Source: Bacteroidales bacterium
GTDB lineage: Bacteria > Bacteroidota > Bacteroidia > Bacteroidales > UBA10428
Assembly (NCBI GenBank): GCA_016934395.1
Contig: JAFGSZ010000013.1
Span: 178,497 to 242,496 of the forward strand
Length of the DNA stretch: 64,000 nt
Direction of reading: 5' to 3'
Below, one piece after another: positions 9,178 through 17,599 of this stretch. Each line of letters opens with the position of its first letter. The stretch's first letter is position 1. The position numbers were made by a program, and so were the translations under genes. The notes under the pieces are model-generated. The model was not told where the DNA came from. It searched no databases and saw only the letters and a list, made by a program, of their open reading frames with translations.

Positions 9178-11127
9178 TTAGAAATTCTTTTTCCCTTCTT
9201 CAAGCCAGTTTGCCAGATTTTCAACATTTGTATCGTAAAAATATGGCTTCTCCGTAATCAATTCCCCGTTATTATCTAAAATTACATACATGGGCAGGGC
9301 ATTTGAATTAAACCGGGATACCTGGAAATCCTTGTTCTTTTTCCCCATTGTTTTTTTAACTTTTCCGTCTATTTCAGAAGTAATCCATTCCGACTCGGGG
9401 AGTTTGGTTTTATCGTCTGTATATAAAGCCAATACTACAAAATCCTCAGATAACTTTTTTTGAATTCTGGGATCAGACCACACCACAGCATACATCTGTT
9501 TGCAATTTTTGCAGGTATGCCCTATAAAATCGATAAACAGGGGTTTATTCTTTTCTTTTGCACAGGCAAGCGCCTGTTCATAATCAAAATACCCGCTCAA
9601 GCCATAGGGAAGATGAAGAAAATCCTGATATTTGGGTGCAGCACATAATTCTTCCGATTGAAAAAAAGACGGAACAGATACCTGCTCAGCCGGTGTATGA
9701 ACTGAAGCAGTCGGTGCCACATATACTGCTTCCGCCGGTGGTAACATAGGCGAAATATTTTTAAGCGGTGCGCCAAATAATCCGGTAATAAGGTAAATAA
9801 CGAATGAAAAAGTAATAATAATAAATATCAATCTGGGAACGGTAATAAATGGCAGTTCACTATCATGAGAAAACTTCAGTTTTCCAAGCAGGTAGAATCC
9901 CAGTAAACTGAATATTACGATCCATATTGCAATAAATGTTGTTCTGTTCAGAATACCAAGATTATAGGTTTCATTAACATTCACAACAAAAATGAGTGAA
10001 AATGCCAGCAGAATAAATGCAATAAAAACTTTAACGGCATTCAGCCATCCTCCGGATTTGGGCAATTTATTCATCATTCCCGGGAATATTGCCAGTAAGG
10101 CAAAAGGTAAACTAAACGACAATCCAAAGCCGAACATTCCCACTACAGGTTGTAAAATTTCTCCCTGCATGGCGCTTCCGAGCAATACGCCAACAATAGG
10201 ACCGGTGCAGGAAAAGGAAATAATTGCAGTAGCCAGCGCCATAAAAAATGGCCCCAGTAATCCGCCTTTGTCAGCCTGCTGATCCACTTTATTTGCCAGT
10301 CCGCTGGGTAAAACAATTTCAAACATTCCGAAAAATGAAAATGCAAGCAATAAAAATATAAGAAAGAAAATTACATTGGGAAGCCAGTGTGTGGATACGG
10401 CATTAGCAAGGTCAACCTTGGTAATTCCGGCAATTAAACCCACAAAGGTATATATTGCAATAATAGACAAACCAAAAAACACCCCGTTAAAGATTGCTTT
10501 TCCCCGGCTTTTTTCACCTCTCATAAAAAATGATACAGTAAGCGGGATCATTGGATAAACACATGGTGTGAGAATACCTCCAAAACCTCCGAGCAGAGCA
10601 ATAATAAATATACCCCACAGTGTTTTGTCCGATTTTTTTTCAGGTGTATCTTTTGTTTCGGCCACTAATGCTTTTTCAGTTACCGGAATACTAAACTCTT
10701 CTTCCTCTGGTGGTAAACAACGCTGATCATCGCATACCATATATTCTACGTAGCCTTTAACTTCAACCGGTTCTTCGGTTAGCAATTTTATGGATTGTTT
10801 AAAAACAGCCTCCGAATTAAACAATTCAATTTCCATTTCAAATGTATTGTCATACTTAATTTCAGGAGGAGTAATTACCTGCAACTCGCCGACCTTTTCA
10901 AAATCTGCTGTTTGCTCAATATTTACAGATGTAGCTACAGGTCCTCCTTCCGGAATATTTAACCCATACATATGCCAGTTTTTTTCAATTACCGCACGAA
11001 ATATCAGAATTGCCTCATTTTCGCTGGTCTTTTCTAGCGAATACTCCCAGGATACCGGTTGAAAGACCTGGGAATAAATTTTACCGGATAATAATACTAT
11101 AAGGAGTATGGTAAGTATTTTTTTCAT
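9178..11127 (-). CDS. dsbD: Thiol:disulfide interchange protein DsbD
   Basis: 649 residues in the DsbD three-part order. After a signal peptide comes a periplasmic alpha domain of about 130 residues with its cysteine pair (MVCDDQRCLPP). A multi-span membrane domain follows, carrying the two membrane cysteines (LTPCVYPMIPLTVSFF and ISFSCTGPIVG). A C-terminal thioredoxin domain has the active site Cys540-Lys-Asn-Cys543 (GHTCKNCKQM). It carries electrons from cytoplasmic thioredoxin across the inner membrane to periplasmic reductases and cytochrome c maturation factors. Convergent with the DUF4249 gene and followed upstream by rng on the same strand, 110 bases away. Complete, no missing key residue. 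Confidence 0.93.
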   Translation of the reverse strand: MKKILTILLIVLLSGKIYSQVFQPVSWEYSLEKTSENEAILIFRAVIEKNWHMYGLNIPEGGPVATSVNIEQTADFEKVGELQVITPPEIKYDNTFEMEIELFNSEAVFKQSIKLLTEEPVEVKGYVEYMVCDDQRCLPPEEEEFSIPVTEKALVAETKDTPEKKSDKTLWGIFIIALLGGFGGILTPCVYPMIPLTVSFFMRGEKSRGKAIFNGVFFGLSIIAIYTFVGLIAGITKVDLANAVSTHWLPNVIFFLIFLLLAFSFFGMFEIVLPSGLANKVDQQADKGGLLGPFFMALATAIISFSCTGPIVGVLLGSAMQGEILQPVVGMFGFGLSFSLPFALLAIFPGMMNKLPKSGGWLNAVKVFIAFILLAFSLIFVVNVNETYNLGILNRTTFIAIWIVIFSLLGFYLLGKLKFSHDSELPFITVPRLIFIIITFSFVIYLITGLFGAPLKNISPMLPPAEAVYVAPTASVHTPAEQVSVPSFFQSEELCAAPKYQDFLHLPYGLSGYFDYEQALACAKEKNKPLFIDFIGHTCKNCKQMYAVVWSDPRIQKKLSEDFVVLALYTDDKTKLPESEWITSEIDGKVKKTMGKKNKDFQVSRFNSNALPMYVILDNNGELITEKPYFYDTNVENLANWLEEGKKNF

Positions 11128-11237
11128 GATGGATGATATTTAATGTTTTATTATCAAATTCATATATATACATATCTTAGTTCGAAATGGCAAAAAATCC
11201 TTACAATTTTATTTAAACTTAATGAAAATTTTTGGGG

Positions 11238-12800
11238 TTAGATTAAAATTTCTTCACCATTACTATCGAATACATGGAATTCCAGAAAGTCATAAGATGA
11301 AACTGACTGCACTTTAATTTTACAACCCAGTTTAAATCTCCACTTTAATTTAATCGGCCACCATCCTTTGGTAAGATGCGATGCGATATAAGGATGAACT
11401 TTTAATATAATTTTTTTTGCTTTTGTGCTGTTTAAAAGCAAATCAAGGTGATTATCAATTTTATCGATAAATAGTATACTGGGCGAAATCTCACCTGTAC
11501 CACCGCAGGTAGGACATTTTTCACGGGTGTTGATATTCATTTCGGGCCGAACACGTTGCCGGGTAATTTGCATTAATCCAAATCTGCTTAACGGAAGAAT
11601 ACTGTGTTTGGTCCGGTCATGCTCCATAACATCCTGCATGCGGGTAAAAACTTTTTGCTTATGGTCCTGGTGGTGCATATCAATAAAGTCTACCACAATG
11701 ATGCCCCCCATATCCCTAAGCCTTAATTGCCGGGCTATTTCATCTACTGCAGCTAGGTTTACTTCAATAGCATTCGTTTCCTGATCGTTCACATTTTTCG
11801 ACCGGTTTCCACTATTTACATCAATTACATGGAGCGCTTCAGTATGTTCAATAATCAGATAGGCTCCGTTTTTGAAAGAAACCGTTTTCCCAAATGAGGC
11901 CTTTACCTGTTTTTCAATACCATACTTTTCGAAAATCGGTGTACTCCCTTTATACAGGCTTACAATTTTTTCTTTTTCCGGCGCTATGGTACTTATATAT
12001 TCTTTAATCTCACGACAAACGGATTCGTCGTTAACATAAATATTATTAAAGTTGGGATTTAAAATATCGCGTAAAATAGCTGATGTTCGTGTTAATTCAC
12101 TTAAAAACAGGTATGGGGGTTTAATGTTTTTAAGAATATCGAAAGCCGATTCCCATTTTCTTATTAAGCCTCTGAGTTCTTCATCCAGCAATTTTACTTT
12201 TTTGCCTTCGGCTACTGTTCTTACAATAATACCGTAGTTATTAGGCTTAATACTCTGAAGAAGGGTTTTTAACCGGTTTTTTTCTTCGTTAGATTCAATT
12301 TTTTGCGAAACCGATACCTTATCATTAAAAGGCATTAATACGATATTTCTTCCGGCAATTGAAATTTCTGATGTTAACCTCGGTCCTTTTGTTGAAATGG
12401 GTTCTTTGGCAATTTGCACAAGTACCAGCTGACCTGAGGACAAAACATTTGTTATTTTCCCGTTTTTATCAATGTCAGGCTCACGCTTGAACTTTTCCCA
12501 TGAAGGTACTCTTCCTTTTTTATGAATATTGAGATTTAAATATTTATGAAGAGAGCGAAACTGCGGGCCCAGATCAAGATAATGTAAGAACGCATCTTTT
12601 TCGTATCCTACATCAACAAATGCAGCATTTAAACCGGGCATAATTTTTTTTACCTTCCCGATGTAAATGTCTCCTACAGAAAATTTTAAATTACTTCTTT
12701 CCTTATTAAGCTCAACTAATTTTTTGTTTTCTAATAAGGCAATATCAATTTCGCAGGGGGAAACATCAATGACAAGTTCTTTGCTAATCACATCACCCAT
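11238..12800 (-). CDS. rng: Ribonuclease E/G family endoribonuclease
   Basis: 520 residues, the RNase G size, without the long E. coli RNase E scaffold tail. An S1 RNA-binding region lies near residues 35-130 (GDIYIGKVKKIMPGLNAAFVDVG). The catalytic core carries the two magnesium aspartates (HVIDVNSGN and GGIIVVDFIDM) and the signature DEIARQLRLRD. The zinc-link motif is CPTCGGTG. The enzyme makes 5'-end-dependent cuts in mRNA and rRNA precursors. It lies downstream of the small ribosomal protein gene and HU on the same strand; the 108-base leader contains a perfect 17-bp hairpin (12844-12885) that could control it. Confidence 0.92.
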   Translation of the reverse strand: MGDVISKELVIDVSPCEIDIALLENKKLVELNKERSNLKFSVGDIYIGKVKKIMPGLNAAFVDVGYEKDAFLHYLDLGPQFRSLHKYLNLNIHKKGRVPSWEKFKREPDIDKNGKITNVLSSGQLVLVQIAKEPISTKGPRLTSEISIAGRNIVLMPFNDKVSVSQKIESNEEKNRLKTLLQSIKPNNYGIIVRTVAEGKKVKLLDEELRGLIRKWESAFDILKNIKPPYLFLSELTRTSAILRDILNPNFNNIYVNDESVCREIKEYISTIAPEKEKIVSLYKGSTPIFEKYGIEKQVKASFGKTVSFKNGAYLIIEHTEALHVIDVNSGNRSKNVNDQETNAIEVNLAAVDEIARQLRLRDMGGIIVVDFIDMHHQDHKQKVFTRMQDVMEHDRTKHSILPLSRFGLMQITRQRVRPEMNINTREKCPTCGGTGEISPSILFIDKIDNHLDLLLNSTKAKKIILKVHPYIASHLTKGWWPIKLKWRFKLGCKIKVQSVSSYDFLEFHVFDSNGEEILI

Positions 12801-12843
12801 GGATTATTTCATTCATTAATATGGGGCGTTATGAAGAATACAA

Positions 12844-12885
12844 ATCGAATAAACCTAAAGCTACTCCACTTTAGGTTTATTCGAT
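12844..12885 (-). promoter_or_regulatory. Perfect 17-bp inverted repeat in the rng leader
   Basis: ATCGAATAAACCTAAAG at 12844-12860 is the exact reverse complement of 12869-12885, with an 8-base spacer. It lies between the stop of the mS38-like gene and the start of rng, 44 bases upstream of the start codon. On the minus strand the stem is followed only by TTTGTATTC, not a proper U tract, so it is a poor canonical terminator. An attenuating, processing or mRNA-stabilising hairpin is more likely. The structure is seen; its role is inferred. Confidence 0.7.
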
Positions 12886-12908
12886 GATTATATCTTAATA
12901 AGAATTAC

Positions 12909-13001
12909 TTATTTCTTCTTTTTATGTCGGTTCTTCCTCAAACGTTTTTTGCGTTTATGCGTCGACATCTTATGTCTTTTTCTTTTCTTTCCGCTTGGCA
13001 T
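12909..13001 (-). CDS. AURKAIP1/COX24 (mS38-like) small ribosomal protein
   Basis: A 30-residue frame of almost only Lys, Arg and His: MPSGKKRKRHKMSTHKRKKR, then LRKNRHKKKK. This is the conserved Bacteroidetes peptide annotated as AURKAIP1/COX24-domain protein, related to the mitochondrial small-subunit ribosomal protein mS38. It is easily missed by gene callers because of its length. It lies 26 bases downstream of HU and upstream of rng on the same strand, a linkage common in Bacteroidetes, and is presumably translated from the HU transcript. The composition leaves little doubt that it binds rRNA; the ribosomal location is from family knowledge. Confidence 0.88.
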   Translation of the reverse strand: MPSGKKRKRHKMSTHKRKKRLRKNRHKKKK

Positions 13002-13027
13002 ATTTTCCTAATCTTAAGTTATCGTTC

Positions 13028-13312
13028 TTATTTTACGTTCGATTTAACCTTGGTAACAAATGATTTGGCAGGTTTAAAAGCGGGTATAAAATGTTCAGGA
13101 ATGATAAGTGTAGTATTTTTTGATATGTTCCTGGCAGTCTTTTTTGCTCTTTTCTTTACAATGAAACTACCAAATCCGCGAAGATAAACATTCTTTTCAC
13201 TAACCAGAGAGTCTTTCACTGCTTCCATAAAAGCTTCAACTGTTTTTTGTACAGTAATCTTTTCAATTCCTGTGTTTTTAGAAATTTCGTTTACGATATC
13301 AGCTTTCGTCAT
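13028..13312 (-). CDS. HU/IHF-family DNA-binding protein
   Basis: 94 residues covering the whole HU fold: N-terminal helices (TKADIVNEISKNTGIEKITVQKTVEAFMEAV), the KNVYLRGFGSFIVKKR core signature, and the DNA-binding arm region (ARNISKNTTLIIPEHFIPAFKPAKSF). The arm carries IPEH where many HU proteins have IPA. It is a nucleoid protein that bends DNA as a dimer. A TATATTTG -7 box (13365-13372, minus) lies upstream. It is divergent from mutY and first of the HU, mS38-like, rng group. Confidence 0.92.
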   Translation of the reverse strand: MTKADIVNEISKNTGIEKITVQKTVEAFMEAVKDSLVSEKNVYLRGFGSFIVKKRAKKTARNISKNTTLIIPEHFIPAFKPAKSFVTKVKSNVK

Positions 13313-13364
13313 TTTTAAAATCTTTAATTATCAATTATTTACAATATTTTTTATTTATGAACTG

Positions 13365-13372
13365 CAAATATA
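13365..13372 (-). promoter_or_regulatory. Putative -7 box for the HU gene
   Basis: The minus strand reads TATATTTG, a full match to the Bacteroidetes -7 consensus TAnnTTTG, about 55 bases upstream of the HU start. No well-spaced -33 TTG is seen. Confidence 0.4.
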
Positions 13373-13407
13373 AATACTTTCTCCCGATATTTAAAACACA
13401 AAACCAT

Positions 13408-13415
13408 TAATTTTG
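13408..13415 (+). promoter_or_regulatory. Putative -7 box for mutY
   Basis: TAATTTTG matches TAnnTTTG and lies 34 bases before the mutY ATG, in the divergent HU/mutY intergenic region. No clear -33 element accompanies it. Confidence 0.38.
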
Positions 13416-13449
13416 CTTTTATTACAAATTAATTGATTATCATACCTGA

Positions 13450-14535
13450 ATGGATTTTGCTGCAAGCCTTGCTCACTGGTATCATCAAAACAAAAGAGAC
13501 CTTCCCTGGAGAAATACAAATGATCCCTATAAAATTTGGGTCTCAGAGATTATACTACAACAAACACGGGTGAATCAGGGCCTGAATTATTACCTGAATT
13601 TTATAAATACCTTCCCTACAGTGGCCCATTTAGCCAGGGCTCCATTAGATGATGTGCTAAAACTTTGGCAGGGATTGGGATATTATACAAGGGCCCGAAA
13701 TTTATATACCACAGCCCGGATCGTTCATACAAAACTGAAAAATGTATTCCCGGGAAATTATAAGGACCTTCTTTTATTAAAGGGGATTGGTGAATATACC
13801 GCTGCAGCAATAGCTTCTTTTGCATATAACGAACCTGTGGCCGTTATTGACGGGAATGTAATTAGGGTGCTGTCCCGCTATTTTGGAATTGAAATGGCTT
13901 CGGATACATCTTCAGGAAAAAAAACATTTTCAAAACTGGCAAATGAAATACTTGATGTTGAACATCCCGGCATGCACAACCAGGCAATTATGGAATTTGG
14001 CGCTTTACAATGTACCCCAAAGAATCCGAAATGCACAGACTGCCCGCTTGCAGAGTCTTGCTATGCTTTAAAAAATAAAAATATTAATGATCTGCCACTA
14101 AAATCAAAAAAAATAAAATCCAAAGACCGGTATTTTAATTACATTATCCCTGTTGCAAATAACCGTACTCTGATTAGTAAAAGGAATAACAACGATATCT
14201 GGCATTCATTATATGAATTTATTCTTTTTGAAAGCCATGAAATTATCCCTGTTGAAAAGATTTTTAAAAGCAGACATTGGCAGGATTTTTCTGAAGATGC
14301 CAACCTGTTAGGGTTGATTTGTATTTCAGATATCTACAAACACAAACTCAGTCATCAAAACATACACGCCCGTTTTATTGTTGTACAACTTGATAAATTA
14401 CCAGAACCCAAATCTTTTCAAAAAGAAATTGCACTTGATATGCTTGATTTATATGCCATGCCCGTACTTTTGGCAAATTTTTTAAAAACTGCCCGGTTCA
14501 GGGATTGCTTAGAAATAAAAATTATAGTTAAATAA
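13450..14535 (+). CDS. mutY: A/G-specific adenine DNA glycosylase MutY
   Basis: 361 residues. MutY removes adenine mispaired with 8-oxoguanine. The helix-hairpin-helix region (LLLKGIGEYTAAAIASFAYN) is followed by the catalytic Asp134 (VIDGNVIRV); Glu33 lies in SEIILQQTRV. The [4Fe-4S] ligands are Cys188, Cys195, Cys198 and Cys204, with the expected x6, x2, x5 spacing. From about residue 225 a NUDIX-like 8-oxoG-recognition domain follows (YFNYIIPVANNRTLISKR). First gene of the mutY-ssb-gldE-gldD group, whose order is common in Bacteroidetes. Confidence 0.95.
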   Translation: MDFAASLAHWYHQNKRDLPWRNTNDPYKIWVSEIILQQTRVNQGLNYYLNFINTFPTVAHLARAPLDDVLKLWQGLGYYTRARNLYTTARIVHTKLKNVFPGNYKDLLLLKGIGEYTAAAIASFAYNEPVAVIDGNVIRVLSRYFGIEMASDTSSGKKTFSKLANEILDVEHPGMHNQAIMEFGALQCTPKNPKCTDCPLAESCYALKNKNINDLPLKSKKIKSKDRYFNYIIPVANNRTLISKRNNNDIWHSLYEFILFESHEIIPVEKIFKSRHWQDFSEDANLLGLICISDIYKHKLSHQNIHARFIVVQLDKLPEPKSFQKEIALDMLDLYAMPVLLANFLKTARFRDCLEIKIIVK

Positions 14536-14577
14536 TTTTTTGTATTTTTATCCCTCAAATCAACCAATAAATTTAAC

Positions 14578-15006
14578 ATGTCGATTAATAAAGCAATCCT
14601 TGTCGGTTTTGTAGGTAACGACCCCGAAATACGTTACCTTGACAGCGGCACTCCCGTATGCAATTTCAGGCTGGCCACAAGTGAAACTTATAAAAACAAA
14701 AATGGCGAAACAGTTACCAGTACAGAATGGCATTCCATTGTTTTTTGGAGAAAACTGGCTGAAATAGCAGAAAAATATGTAAAAAAAGGATCACAATTAT
14801 ATATTGAAGGAAGAATCCGTACCCGTAGCTGGGACGACAGGGATGGCAACAAACGGTATACAACAGAAATTGTGGGTGATACTATGCAAATGCTCGGTAA
14901 ACGTATGGATGACACCACTTCATCTTCTTCAGGCGATTCTTCCGAACACTCAGCCGATGATATTCCAGACCAGGGACCTGAAGGCGCTGACGACCTTCCC
15001 TTTTAA
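14578..15006 (+). CDS. ssb: Single-stranded DNA-binding protein
   Basis: 142 residues. An N-terminal OB fold spans about residues 1-108 (INKAILVGFVGNDPEIRYL, FRLATSETYKNKNGE, TEWHSIVFWRKLAEIAEKYVKKG, YIEGRIRTRSWDD). A Ser/Asp-rich linker leads to the acidic tip DDLPF, the docking peptide for replication and repair partners. It lies 42 bases after mutY and 16 bases before gldE, so probably co-transcribed with both. Complete and typical. Confidence 0.96.
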   Translation: MSINKAILVGFVGNDPEIRYLDSGTPVCNFRLATSETYKNKNGETVTSTEWHSIVFWRKLAEIAEKYVKKGSQLYIEGRIRTRSWDDRDGNKRYTTEIVGDTMQMLGKRMDDTTSSSSGDSSEHSADDIPDQGPEGADDLPF

Positions 15007-15022
15007 GTAATAAGAAAATATC

Positions 15023-16369
15023 TTGAGATTGGAAGCAGAACCGTATCCTTTGGAGTTTTTATCTGTATTTTTTATTCAACTGAATTCAATTACCCCGGGA
15101 ATTATTCTTGGATTAATTACTATACTTATATTATTATTCGGATCGGCAATGATATCGGGCGCCGAAGTGGCCTATTTCTCTATGGACCCCGTTGATAAAG
15201 ACAGTTTTAGAAAATCGGAGTCTAAAACAGATAAGCTTATACTTAAACATCTCAACCATCCCGAACGTCTGCTGGCTACAATACTGGTGGTAAATAATTT
15301 TATTAATGTTGGCATTGTAATTATTTCAACTTTTGTAACCCAGAAAGTGTTTGATTTTTCAAATCATCCGGTTCTCGGTTTTTTATTCCAGATTGTAATC
15401 ATTACATTCTTAATTTTGTTTTTCGGAGAGATTCTTCCTAAAATCTACGCGAATCAAAATAGAATAAAATTTTCAAAACTAATGGCCCGGCCGCTTGAAA
15501 TTTTCGATAAAATATTCTGGCCGGTAAGCGCAATACTGGTACACGCTTTTAAAATTGTAAAAAAACGTGTAACCAAAAGAAAAAGAAATATTTCTATAAA
15601 CGAACTATCGGATGCACTTGAATTAGGTGACTCAACCATTGCCGAAGACCGGAAAATTTTAAAAGGTATTGTTAAATTTGGAAACATCAGCGTACGCGAA
15701 ATTATGAAACCGCGGGTGGATGTTATGGGTGTTGATATACAAATTAATTTTACTAAATTAAAAGCTTTTATTATTGAATCCGGATACTCGCGTATCCCCG
15801 TATATGAAGAATCTTTTGATCATATAAATGGGATATTATACATAAAAGACTTACTCAATCATTTAAACAAACCGGCTTCTTTTAAATGGCAAACTCTTAT
15901 CAGGCCGCCTTATTATGTGCCCGAAACCAAAATGATCAATGATCTTTTGAAAGAATTTCAAACCAATAAAATTCACCTGGCAATTGTTGTGGACGAATAT
16001 GGCGGTACTTCGGGAATTGTTACACTTGAAGATATTCTTGAGGAAATTGTTGGCGAAATAACCGACGAATTTGATGAGGAAGATTTGCATTTTACAAAAA
16101 TTAATGATAACAACTATCTTTTTGAAGGAAAAATTCTGCTGAATGATTTTTATAAGGTTGTCCATATTAACGATACATTTTTTGATGAGGTAAAAGGAGA
16201 TGCCGATACACTTGCCGGTTTAATTCTTGAACTCAGGGGAGAGATTCCGAAAAAAGACGACAAACTTTCTTATAAAAACTATGTTTTTAAAATTAAATCT
16301 GTTGATGACAGGCGAATAAAACAAATACACCTGACTATTCAGAAACCGGAAAATACAAACCAGAGCTAA
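15023..16369 (+). CDS. gldE: Gliding motility-associated protein GldE (CorC/HlyC family)
   Basis: 448 residues with three or four N-terminal membrane segments (DUF21/CNNM domain, ISGAEVAYFSM motif). A CBS-pair domain spans about residues 210-330 (IMKPRVDVMGVD, GYSRIPVYEES, VVDEYGGTSGIVTLEDILEEIVGEI), and a C-terminal CorC/HlyC domain completes it. The start is a TTG at 15023; the first ATG would remove part of the first membrane segment. The stop overlaps the gldD ATG by one base (TAATG), so the two are translationally coupled. GldE is a companion of GldD in gliding/T9SS organisms; its exact biochemical role is not settled. Confidence 0.9.
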   Translation: MRLEAEPYPLEFLSVFFIQLNSITPGIILGLITILILLFGSAMISGAEVAYFSMDPVDKDSFRKSESKTDKLILKHLNHPERLLATILVVNNFINVGIVIISTFVTQKVFDFSNHPVLGFLFQIVIITFLILFFGEILPKIYANQNRIKFSKLMARPLEIFDKIFWPVSAILVHAFKIVKKRVTKRKRNISINELSDALELGDSTIAEDRKILKGIVKFGNISVREIMKPRVDVMGVDIQINFTKLKAFIIESGYSRIPVYEESFDHINGILYIKDLLNHLNKPASFKWQTLIRPPYYVPETKMINDLLKEFQTNKIHLAIVVDEYGGTSGIVTLEDILEEIVGEITDEFDEEDLHFTKINDNNYLFEGKILLNDFYKVVHINDTFFDEVKGDADTLAGLILELRGEIPKKDDKLSYKNYVFKIKSVDDRRIKQIHLTIQKPENTNQS

Positions 16370-16932
16370 TGTACAGGATAGGAATAGTATTGATCGTGTT
16401 TATCTTGATGGCTTGTTCACATAATTACCATCCCAAACCTCTGGGCTATTTCAGGATTGACCTGCCCAAAAAAGAATATCAGGTTTTACAATCCTCCTGT
16501 CCGTATTCTTTTGAATACCCAGTATATGGCGAAATAGATAATTATAAAGGTGTTAGTTCGGAACCTTGCTGGATCAATATCAATTTTCCTGAATTTAAAG
16601 GGAAAATTTATATTACTTATAAACCTGTAGAACATAATCTGGAGGAGTTATCTGAAGATATCAGAACAATAGTATATAAACACCTGATTAAAGCAGATGA
16701 TATTATTGAAAATATTATCGATATCCCTGAAAGAAATGTTTACGGGATACTTTATGATATTAAAGGAAACACTGCTTCGTCGGTAAATTTTTATATTACA
16801 GACAGCACGGCACACTTTATCAGCGGTTCACTTTATTTTAATGTACGACCCAATGCAGATTCTCTGGCCCCGGTTATTGAATTTTTCAGAGAAGATATTA
16901 ATCATTTGATTGAAACTACAAGCTGGAAATAA
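16369..16932 (+). CDS. gldD: Gliding motility lipoprotein GldD
   Basis: 187 residues. A short lipoprotein signal (IGIVLIVFILMAC, Cys at residue 16) is followed by the GldD hallmark HPKPLGYFRIDLPKKEY and a beta-rich domain. GldD is required for gliding and T9SS function in Flavobacterium johnsoniae, although its mechanism is unknown. The ATG overlaps the gldE stop codon. Together with the porP, DUF5103 and cargo genes elsewhere in the window it indicates a working T9SS; this alone does not prove that the cell glides. Confidence 0.92.
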   Translation: MYRIGIVLIVFILMACSHNYHPKPLGYFRIDLPKKEYQVLQSSCPYSFEYPVYGEIDNYKGVSSEPCWININFPEFKGKIYITYKPVEHNLEELSEDIRTIVYKHLIKADDIIENIIDIPERNVYGILYDIKGNTASSVNFYITDSTAHFISGSLYFNVRPNADSLAPVIEFFREDINHLIETTSWK

Positions 16933-16960
16933 AATTTTACCTTTATTTGTTTTTATTGAG

Positions 16961-17593
16961 ATGGGACTTATCTGGAGAAAAGATATTAATTCAGAATGTA
17001 AACTGGGAATCTGGGAAATAACAGAAGACTATGATAATTTATTATCCAGGCTGAAATTATCAGATGACGATCTGAAAATTTTAGAAGCTTTCAGAAATCG
17101 GGCCCGAAAAGTTGAATGGTTAAGCGTAAGGGTATTATTAAACGAACTTACATCGGAACGCCATTCAATTATATATAACCATAATCGTAAACCTTTTATC
17201 AAGAACAATCCTACAAATATTAGCATTTCACATTCCAAAGACCTGACTTCGATTTTTATCAGCCCAAACAAAAAAGTAGGTTTAGATCTGGAATTTATGT
17301 CGCACAGGATTAGCAAAATAGAGCATAGGTTTATTAATAAAAATGAAAAAATTACAGATAATCCGGAATTGCGAAAATTCCATTTATATGTGCACTGGTG
17401 TGCAAAAGAAGCATTATATAAAATTTGCGATAAACAGGATATAAGTTTTATAGATAATCTAACCATAGAACCTTTTGAGCCAAAAGAAAAAGGTGTTCTC
17501 AGAGGCTGGGTAAACAATAAATATTTTCATGAAATGTTTAACCTGGAATATTTTACCTATAATAATTATATTATTGTATGGACATGTAAATAA
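16961..17593 (+). CDS. 4'-phosphopantetheinyl transferase (Sfp-type)
   Basis: 210 residues from the ATG at 16961, 28 bases after gldD; a TTG inside gldD would add only an unconvincing 17-residue extension. The enzyme moves phosphopantetheine from CoA to a serine of acyl or peptidyl carrier proteins. The ACPS signatures are seen: VGLDLEFM (magnesium-binding Asp/Glu) and WCAKEALYK, plus the preceding ISISHSKDL substrate motif. It sits between gldD and the GGGPS gene on the same strand; no carrier-protein gene is nearby. Confidence 0.88.
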   Translation: MGLIWRKDINSECKLGIWEITEDYDNLLSRLKLSDDDLKILEAFRNRARKVEWLSVRVLLNELTSERHSIIYNHNRKPFIKNNPTNISISHSKDLTSIFISPNKKVGLDLEFMSHRISKIEHRFINKNEKITDNPELRKFHLYVHWCAKEALYKICDKQDISFIDNLTIEPFEPKEKGVLRGWVNNKYFHEMFNLEYFTYNNYIIVWTCK

Positions 17594-17599
17594 GCCGGT

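Noticed and set aside
12924..13187. 87-codon plus-strand frame over HU and the 30-residue gene
   Set aside because: Antisense shadow of two conserved minus-strand genes.
17029..17517. 162-codon minus-strand frame
   Set aside because: Antisense to the phosphopantetheinyl transferase, whose catalytic motifs show the plus strand is coding.
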